DNA from: Dromiciops gliroides
Lineage: Eukaryota; Chordata; Mammalia; Microbiotheria; Microbiotheriidae
Direction: 5' to 3'
NCBI RefSeq assembly: GCF_019393635.1
Contig: NC_057867.1
Coordinates: 59,538,492-59,602,491, forward strand
DNA length: 64,000 nt
Made by a program: the position numbers and the translations under genes. Each line of letters begins with the position of its first letter. Position 1 is the stretch's first letter. Of the stretch, positions 56,416 through 64,000 are shown piece after piece. The notes below the pieces were generated by a model. That model did not search any database. It had not been told where the DNA came from and saw only the letters and a list, made by a program, of their open reading frames with translations.

Positions 56416-57640
56416 TGTGCTTCAGTCTCTTCTTATTTAGATTAGCAAATACATGAGCAAAATATGTTCATTAATCTTTATTTTCTTTCCAATACCCCAT
56501 AAATTTATTAATATCATAACTTAGAAAAGGATAATGTTGCTGACTGAAAAGGAAAGATATTTATTTCCCCAAATTTGGGGGATTCCTAAGGATTCGCAAA
56601 GAAATACTTTTTGCTTCTTTTGCTTATTATTAATATTTTGAAATGTAGTAACGAGTTTTAAGGTTCAAAGTAGCACTGGTTTTGTGGTCTACACACAGTA
56701 GCAATTGCTACTACTGAAATGCTCCCTGCCCCCCCGCCCCCAGATGCACCAAAGTGTCGGCTTGGCTCACCTTTCTTGAAGGTCAGGCTTTAGAAAATTC
56801 TCCCACAACAAACTGTTATCTGTGGGCTCTTGTGACAAGTAGAGAACTCTCTATTAGGCAGGATACTGAGTCAATCCAGGGAGCAGCATAAGAAGTTGAT
56901 ACAACAGGCATTCTGGGAATTCAAATGAATCCAATTTTAACTGTAGAAAGAACCAGCTGGATCTGGAGTCAGAAGGCCTGGGTTCTAATGACCTTGAGCA
57001 AGTCATGAGATTTCAATTTCCTTAACTGAAAAAAAGAGAGGATTGGTCCAGATTGTCTCTGCTTTCCTTCCCTGCTCTGAGTCAATGAACCTATTCATTT
57101 TTTGTAGAAAATAAAATCCAAGCTCTCTGATTGGGGATAATTTGGAAAAAGTTGTTCTGTTTGTTAGTATACCATAGCTCTCTGGGCTTTGGGTACATAG
57201 ATTGAGGTGATGCATGTCATCTTGACCTGATGGGGACCAATGTGTCAATGTGCTACCTCAGTCCATTCATTCAAATAGCTCGTTAATCTTGCAGGGAAAA
57301 TAACAGACCAATAGTTTAACTGAGACTTAAAAAAACTAATCAAATCAGGCAATTACTTTGGCATTTTATAGACCACATCGTGACCTTAGGAAAAGATTGA
57401 AAAGGTAGCTGAATTATGCAATTTCCATCTATTTTACAGCAAGATAAAAGAAGTAGGAAATAGAAAAAAAACACCTCATGTCAATTTCCTTAAAAGACAC
57501 CCTTATCAGCCCTAGGACCTTTCACTCAAATTACATTTGCCAACAAACAGGAAGTCTCTTTTGTGGAGATATGGCTCAAATGTGCTCAATTCAAGGGATA
57601 TGAAAGGCTGTTTTGTTGTTGTTTTTAAGTGTGTGGTGGT
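56416..57640. other. Unique sequence, no gene recognised
   Basis: A degraded MIR-like piece lies near 56955-57070. The rest is unassigned. Confidence 0.5.
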
Positions 57641-57830
57641 CAGTATGTTCCAGTAGAGAGAACTCTGGACTGGGGTTCAAAACCCCCAGATCTATTCCTT
57701 ACTGCCCTCATAAGTCTGAGCAACATGCTACTCTATGGGCCTTAATTCCCTCATCTGTAAAAAGGAGTTAGAGTAGGTGACCACAAAGGGCCATGCTATA
57801 TCTATTATTCTGTGATCATATTGAGAAAAA
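57640..57830 (+). repeat. MIR-type SINE
   Basis: AGAACTCTGGACTGGGGTTC, then TTCCCTCATCTGTAAAAAGG, then GGGCCATGCTATATCTATTA. Plus-strand copy. Confidence 0.8.
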
Positions 57831-57839
57831 TTTGAGGAG

Positions 57840-58800
57840 AAAATTAATATTTTTTTCCTTTTAAATGTTTTTATTTTAAATTTTATTTTAAATGTTTTTA
57901 TTGATATCTTATGTTTATGTTAGTTTCCCCCGTAATCTCTCCCCCTACTGTCTTTAGAGAGCTCTTCCATATAACAATTAGTTTTTTAAAAAAAAAACAG
58001 AAAAGGAGAGAAAATTAGCAGAACTAATCAATACATTGAAAAACTTCCAAAAATATAGGAAGTGTGGAACAACTGTGGATTTGGTACTTCCATGAAGGAA
58101 AGGGTGGATTGGGAATGTGCTGTCATCTCTCCTCATTCAAAGCATGCTTGACTCATATTTGATAAAATTCACTTTTGCTTTTTGTTTTGGTGGGTGGCGG
58201 TTCTTTCCATTTAAGTTGTTTTTATTGTTTTCTTGGCTCTGCTTACTTTACTCTATATTAGTTCACATAAATATTTTTATGCTTCTCTTCACTGTATTTG
58301 TCATTTCTTACTGCACACTAATATTCTACTACATTCAGGTAATACAGTTTGTTTACCTATTCTTCAGTTGAAGGTCATATACTTTGTTTCCAATTCTTAG
58401 CCATCATATAAAAGTGCTACTCTGAATATTTTGCTGTGTATGACTACTTGATTTTTATCAGTGGCCTTTTAGGTGTATGTGCCCAGAATAGTCTCTAGTT
58501 TAAAGGGTTATATGTTAAAATGTTATAGTAATTTTGTTTGCATCATTCCAAATTGCTTTCCAAAATGGTTGTACCATTTCATAGCTCAAACAATAATGCA
58601 TGAGTGCACCTACCATCCCACAACCACTAAAATACCAACTATTGCCACTTTTGGTCATTTTTGCCAATTTGCAGGGTTTGAGGTGAAACCTCATGGTTGT
58701 TTTGATTTGCATTTTCCTTATTATTGGCGATTTAGAGAATTCTTTCATGTGGCTGTGAATACTTGGCAAGGTTTCTTTTGAGCACTGTTGATAATTTTTG
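57840..58800 (-). mobile_element. Very old L1 3' part, minus strand
   Basis: Antisense L1 landmarks: ATTCTACTACATTCAGGTAA near 58322, TTGCTTTCCAAAATGGTTGT near 58552, and GGTTTGAGGTGAAACCTCAT near 58674. The minus strand still reads KMQIKTTMRFHLKP near 58717-58676. Strong decay. Confidence 0.82.
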
Positions 58801-59153
58801 GTCACTAATTTTAACATCCCCAAATTCTCTAGCTGATCTTGATGTATATAAACTGAGGAGTTGAACCAACTTGGTTATTAACTTCTTTATACTCAATATT
58901 GTTAATAAAATGTGACCCATAAAGCTGAACATAGTATTCCATATATGGTTTAACCTGGGCACAGTGTGATAAGATGATCGATCACCTCTTGGTTGAGGCC
59001 ATTATACAACCTAATATTGCAATAGCTTCCCTGGCTACTATACCATAATGTTGAGTTGCAGTGAGTTGAGAGGTTACTAAAACCTCCATACCTTGTTCAG
59101 ATACACTGCTGTTTGGCCACACTTCCGTTTTTTGTGTGTATCTGAGGTGGTTT

Positions 59154-59323
59154 GGGGTTTTTTTTGTGTGTTTTTTGGGGCTTTTTTGGTGAGGCAATTA
59201 GAGTTAAGTGACTTGCCCAGGGTCACACAGCTAGTAAGTGTTAAATGTCTGAGGCCAGGTTTGAACTCAGGTCCTCCTGAATCCAGGGCCAGTGCTCTAT
59301 CCACTGTGCCACCTAGCTGCCCC
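59154..59323 (-). mobile_element. tRNA-derived SINE, minus strand
   Basis: T-rich tail with GTGTG interruptions, then GTTAAGTGACTTGCCCAGGG and CACCTAGCTGCCCC. A short duplication AGGTGGTT lies at 59145-59152 and 59324-59331. Confidence 0.92.
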
Positions 59324-59331
59324 AGGTGGTT

Positions 59332-59754
59332 GTATTTTTAACCCAGGTAGAAACTATACATTAGTCCCTATTAAATTTCATCTTATTCAACTCAACTCAA
59401 TGCTCTTTCACTTATCCCAGTAAAGAGCACTGGTTCAAGCACAAATCTTTGGTTCATTGTGCTGGAAACCCTACTCCAAGATGGCATCCAACAGTTTAGG
59501 CTTAGGCATTCATCTCATTCTGAATCAATGTTATTGAACTATCATCTAATCCACATCTTTAGAAAGAGAGGGACTTTAAAATGATTTGATAAAGTCTAGG
59601 TAAACTATAACTAGAATATTCCCCCTGATCTACCACTTTGGTAGATCATCAAAAGAAGGAAACAAGGTAATCATTTGATGATCTTTCCTTGATGAAGCCA
59701 TGCTAATTCCTGGTGATTACTATTTCCTTTTCTAGAGGTTCACCACTATCCCAA
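59332..59754. other. Unique sequence, no gene recognised
   Basis: Nothing assigned. Confidence 0.5.
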
Positions 59755-59888
59755 ATTCTTTATTTTATAGATGAATAAACTGAGACACGAGGGAAAGTGA
59801 CTTGCCCAGATTACATACAGTTAATAAGTAACAGAGATGGGATTTAAACTTGGGACCTTAGACGCCAAATCTAATATTCATTATTTTT
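59755..59888 (-). repeat. MIR-type fragment, minus strand
   Basis: TTTATAGATGAATAAACTGA, then GTGACTTGCCCAGATTACAT, then GGGATTTAAACTTGGGACCT. Confidence 0.8.
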
Positions 59889-62090
59889 TAAAGATAATTT
59901 TTGTTGTTATCTTATTCTTTTCCATCATCAGCGGTATCTAAAGTATTCTTCCATTTCCCCTTCCAGAGAGCCATCCTATAGAACAAGCAGTATCTTTTTA
60001 GAGAGATAAAAAATTCAGTACAAGTCTAAAAACATGTGCAATGTGTAACATCTATGAAAGTGTGGGTTGGGGTGTTTTCTCATATCTTGTAATTTCATTA
60101 TATTTACTTTTTAATTTTTACTTTATTTTTGTTGTGTAGTTTTTCCATTTATATTGTACTTATTGTGTATCTAGTTTTTTAAAGTTTTTTGTTTGTTTTT
60201 TGGGCAGGGCAATGAGGGTTAAGTGACTTGCCCAGGGTCACACAGCTAATAAGTGTCAAGTGTCTGAGACTGGATTTGAACTCAGGTCCTTCTGAATCTA
60301 GGGCCTGTGCTTTATCCACTGTGCCACCTAGCTGCCCCAGTGTATATAGTTTCATTAGCTTATTTCTTTGCTTACTTCACTTTGCATTAGTTCATATAGA
60401 TCTTTCCATACTTCTCTGTATTCATCATAAACATCACTTCTTATAGCACACAAATATTCCATTACATTCAGGTACCACAGTATATTTAGCCATTCCTCAA
60501 TTGATGGGCATCTCTTTTTCAATTCCTTGATATCACAAAAGTGCTGCTATAAATATTTTGAAGTGTATGGGGACTTTCTTCATATTGATGGCTTCCTTGG
60601 GGAATAAGCTCAGTAATGGAATCTCTGATTTAAAGGGTATGGACATTTTAGTCACTTTATTTGCATAATTTCAAATTGCTTTTCCAGATTGGTTGTACTA
60701 TGTCACAGCTCCACCAAAAACATACTAGTGTGTCTGTATCCTACAACCCCTCCAACACTGACTATTGCCAGTTTGGGGTCATTTTTGCCAGTTTATAGGT
60801 GTGAGGTGAAACCTCAGAGTTGTTTTGATTTGAATTTCTCTTATTATTAGTGATTTAGAGCATTCTTTCTTGTGATTGAGAATTTTTGGTAATTTTTTCA
60901 GACATCCTTTGATGACATCTATTGGGGAAATGGCTATTATTATATCTTGGATGCCAAATGTTTATCAGAGGCATTCAGTACAAAGATTTTTTCCCCATTT
61001 GACCACTTCCTTTTTTATCCTAGGTGCATTAATTTTGTCTACACAGAAGAATTTCAGTTTCATGTAATCAAAGTTATCTGTTTTATCTTTTGAATTGTCT
61101 CTATACTTTGGTTTAAATATATTTCATACCACTAGCTGTGAAGCATATATGATCTTTTTCTTTTCGAATTTCTTTATAGTATGATCTTTGATATTAAGGT
61201 GATGCATCCATTTAGAATGTATTGTGAGATATGGTATAAGGTATTGGTCTAAGTCTAATTTTTGCCAAAATGTTTTCCAGTTTTCTCAGAAGTTTTTTAT
61301 AGAAAAAGGTTTTCCCTAGGTATTTTGTTTTCCAATAATACTGGGTTATCAAGTCATATTGGTTCTCATTCTCCCCTGTCTAAACGATTGCATTAATCTA
61401 TCTTTGTTTCTCTCTTTTACTGATATCAGATTGTTTTGTTGTTTGCTGCTTTGTGATATAGTTTCAGGTCTGAAAGTGCCATTTTGCCCCTTTGGCTCTA
61501 CTTCTTTTTACCATTTTCCTGGATAGTCTATATCTTTTGTTTCTCCAAATAATTTTATTATTAATTTTTCGAGTCATACCAACAGGTATAGCATTAAAAG
61601 TGTAAATTAACTTTGGTAATATTGTCATTTTTACTAAAGGGCTCAGTCTATCCACAAACATTGAATAGTATTGCAACTGTTTACATTTTCTTTATTTCTT
61701 TGGGGAACATTGTGCAATTAAAACTGTGTTTGGTAGGTCAATCCCCAGGTGTTTTATGCATTTTGCACTTATTTGAAATGAGATTTCAGTTTCTATTATT
61801 GTTTCTCTTGTTACTATCATATAGAAATGCTGTTTATTTTTGAGGATTTTTTGTCGCCTGCAACTTTGATTAAACTATTGTCTCACTTAGTATTTTTGAT
61901 GATTCCCTAGAATTTTCCAAGTAAACTTATATCATCAAGCATTTGGGATAGTTTTATCTCTTCTATAGCTATCTTTATACCTTTAATTTCTTTTATCTTA
62001 TTGCTATTACTAGCATCTCCAGAAAGATTATCAAATAATAATGGAGATAGGGAGCATCCTTGCTTTACTTCCATCTTTATTGGATGTTTT
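59889..62090 (-). mobile_element. Old L1, ORF2 and 3' UTR, minus strand (left part)
   Basis: Antisense L1 from a 3' end near 59890 through the ORF2 C-terminus (GTTGTACTATGTCACAGCTC near 60693) and the connecting region to the reverse transcriptase (TTACTATCATATAGAAATGC near 61811). It continues, after an insertion, at 62577. Highly diverged and coding-dead. Confidence 0.85.
60178..60339 (-). mobile_element. tRNA-derived SINE in the old L1, minus strand
   Basis: TTTGTTTG tail, GGGCAATGAGGGTTAAGTGA and ending CACCTAGCTGCCCCA. It is flanked by GTGTATCTAGTTT (60165-60177) and GTGTATATAGTTT (60340-60352), one mismatch. Confidence 0.94.
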
Positions 62091-62576
62091 AAAATTATTT
62101 GTTTTCAATGTTAAAATTTTTTTGAGTTCCAAATTATTCCCCTCTCTCCCCCACCCACTAAGACAAGCAATATGACCAATTATACTTGTGAAATCATGCA
62201 AAACATATTTCCACATTAGCCATATTGCAAAAAAAGCAAGAAAAAAAGTGAGAAAACTCTAGTTCAGTTTGCACTCAGAATTAATTAGTTCTGTCCTTTC
62301 CCTTTTTTGTGATTTCTTTGGGTTACAGACCTAGTAGTGATGTTGCTGGGTCAAAAGGTGTGCAGTTTGATTGCCCTTTGGGCATAGTTCCAAATTGGCC
62401 GCCACCCCAGTGTCACAGACCTCTCTAGCCAATCTCCTAAATTGTTTTAGGCTGGGAAAATGCCTTGCCCTGACCTTTTGTTGGCTCTGCTGCTCCAACA
62501 TTTTAAAGTTGGAGGGTAATGTTGGGAGAGTTTGGCTGTGTTGCTGCCTCTAATCCGCTATCTTGCCTCCACCCCT
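62091..62576 (-). mobile_element. Internally deleted L1: 5' UTR joined to ORF2 end and 3' UTR, minus strand
   Basis: Minus-strand order: an L1 5' terminus 'AGGGGTGGAGGCAAGATAGC' (62576 down), about 170 bp of 5' UTR to about 62400, then directly the end of ORF2 (CAATTTGGAACTATGCCCAA) and the 3' UTR with its polypurine tract to about 62091. ORF1 and most of ORF2 are missing. Flanks TTTATTGGATGTTTT (62076-62090) and TTTATTGGGAATGGTTTT (62583-62600) resemble an aged target duplication in the host L1. The join lies where intact L1 reads GGAGAG then CAATTTGG, i.e. just after an AG, as in splicing. Confidence 0.78.
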
Positions 62577-64000
62577 CTCACATTTATTGGGAATGGTTTT
62601 TAGCGTATTCCTTAGCATATGATGCTTGTTTTTTGTTTCAGATAGGTGATTTTTATGATGTTGAAGAAAGGTTCTTCTGTGCCTACACATTGTAGGGTTG
62701 TTAGCATGAAAATAATCTCGTGCTTCACCAAAGGCCTTTTCTGCATCTTTTGATATGATCATGTGGATTTGGATGTTTGGATTTTTAATTATTCTGGTTG
62801 TTTTCCTAATGTTGAACTGTGCTTGAATCCTATTTAATTATAATGAATGATTTCTTGGACAAATCAACATAATCTGACAAAATTTCGTTTAAAATATTTG
62901 AGTTAATTCATTAATGACGTTAGCCTGTAGTATTATTCTGTGTTTTATGTTTCCCTGATTTAGGTATCAGGACTATATTTGTCTTATAAAAAGGAGTCTA
63001 ATGCGATGCTTTCTTCCTCAATTTCTGAGAATATTTTGTGACATGTGAGTGCTAACTGTTCTTTCAAATTTCCATCAGGACCATGAGTGTTTTCTTGGGT
63101 AATTCCCATACAGCTAGATATATTTCCCTTTAGGAGATTTTATCATTTCTACATTTTCTTTTGTTTCCAATTTGTTTATTCCTTTCTAATTTTAGTGCCT
63201 CCTCTTTTGTGATTATTTAGGTTTATTTGTTGACTTTCTATTTTTTAAAAATGCATATTTATTTCATCAATCTTCTCTTTTCCTACTTTGTTAGTGTATG
63301 TTTATAAGGATAGAATTTTTTCTCTGAGGACTGCTTTAGCTGCATCTCATCTTTCTAATATTGTTTCATCATTATCATTTTCTTTTACGTAGTCATTGTT
63401 TCTATGGTTTGTTCTTTAACCCACTCATTATTTAGATACCCAAATGAATACTGAATAATCAAATCCCAAATAATGAAAGACGAGAAGAAATCATACATTT
63501 TTAATGTGTTATGACATAAAGGATGTATTAACTATTTTGCCTTTTTACATTTGTTTGCAATATCTCTGTGTCGTAGCTCATGGCCAATTTTTGCAAAATT
63601 TCCATGTGGTGCTGAGAAATGTGTATATTCTTTTGCTGTCCCATTTAGAAGATTCCATAAGTCTTTTAACTCAGGTTTCTTTAGGAATTGGTTCAGTTTC
63701 ATATTTTCCCTTTTGTTTATCTTTCTTCTAGATTTATTCCAAATTTATAGAGGGATACTGAAGTTTCTTGTTACTATTGTTTTCCTGTCTAGTGTTTCCT
63801 TTATGAATTTGTATTCTAAGGCCGTTGAAGCATATAAGTTTATTACTGATATTGTTTTGTTGTTTCTGAGTCCTTTCAGCATAATATAACTTTCTTTGCT
63901 TATGCAGTTAAACATTTTGAGTGTTCATTTTTGTTTTGTCATCACAATTGAAACTCTTGCTTTTTTGGATTCACTTGATGAACAGTAAAAAAAAAATCCA
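62577..64000 (-). mobile_element. Old L1, reverse transcriptase to endonuclease, minus strand (right part, runs off window)
   Basis: Continues the host L1: AAAGGCCTTTTCTGCATCTT near 62731 (antisense of DAEKAF, upstream of the reverse transcriptase core), the spacer domain near 63200-63420, and the endonuclease end (antisense of the SDH region) near 63500-63600. The element continues beyond 64000. No open frame of note. Confidence 0.85.

Noticed and set aside
1..64000. CRISPR array, operon, riboswitch or prokaryotic defence system
   Set aside because: The sequence is mammalian repeat DNA; direct repeats are dispersed SINE/L1 copies and microsatellites, with no regular spacer array.

Overview
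The window is eukaryotic and reads as gene-poor marsupial genomic DNA. Two very abundant repeat types point there: a tRNA-derived SINE with a glycine-type 'GGGGCAGCTAGGTGGC' head and an A-rich tail, and a longer SINE of the marsupial MAR1 type ending in 'ATGGCAAACCACTCCAGTAT'. Both sit with L1 elements whose ORF2 and 3' UTR look marsupial. An Australian-type marsupial (dasyurid or microbiothere-like) is my preference over an opossum, but only weakly. I found no host protein-coding exon I can defend, so the window is probably intergenic or part of a very large intron.

Layout. 1-6.36 kb: mostly unique DNA with an ATT/ACT microsatellite, MIR fragments and four tRNA SINEs or MAR1 copies. 6.36-18.5 kb: an old minus-strand L1, split at 7.38 kb by a structurally full-length minus-strand L1 (7386-13911, target-site duplications on both sides) and punctured by four SINEs. 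18.5-19.5 kb: another L1 3' part. 19.5-28.3 kb: the longest repeat-poor stretch, with MIR-type fragments only. 28.3-33 kb: short L1 tails, a composite SINE, and two L1 insertions at one target site. 33-37 kb: mostly unique, with a 170-bp purine tract. 37-42.7 kb: an unnamed ancient interspersed repeat broken by a SINE, an old L1 carrying a younger plus-strand L1, a 153-bp L1 tail and a MAR1. 43-44.4 kb: L1 with a SINE. 44.4-49.5 kb: mostly unique. 49.5-51.6 kb: L1 pieces, one carrying a nearly perfect U6 snRNA retrocopy. 51.6-53.7 kb: a second copy of the unnamed repeat. 53.7-57.8 kb: repeat-poor. 57.8-64 kb: old minus-strand L1 DNA holding two SINEs and a short L1 whose 5' UTR is joined directly to its 3' end.

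How it fits together. L1 supplies the retrotransposition machinery; the A-tailed SINEs, the U6 copy and the L1 tails carry L1-type hallmarks (A-rich tails, 11-18 bp target-site duplications). Every L1 ORF I could follow is broken, so nothing here looks autonomous today. L1 and SINE insertions lie mostly on the minus strand, which would fit an intron of a plus-strand gene but does not prove one. I did not find a new host system. The most informative items are the splice-like L1 deletion, the 21-codon tandem repeat in the L1 ORF1 coiled coil, the U6 retrocopy and the same-site double insertion.
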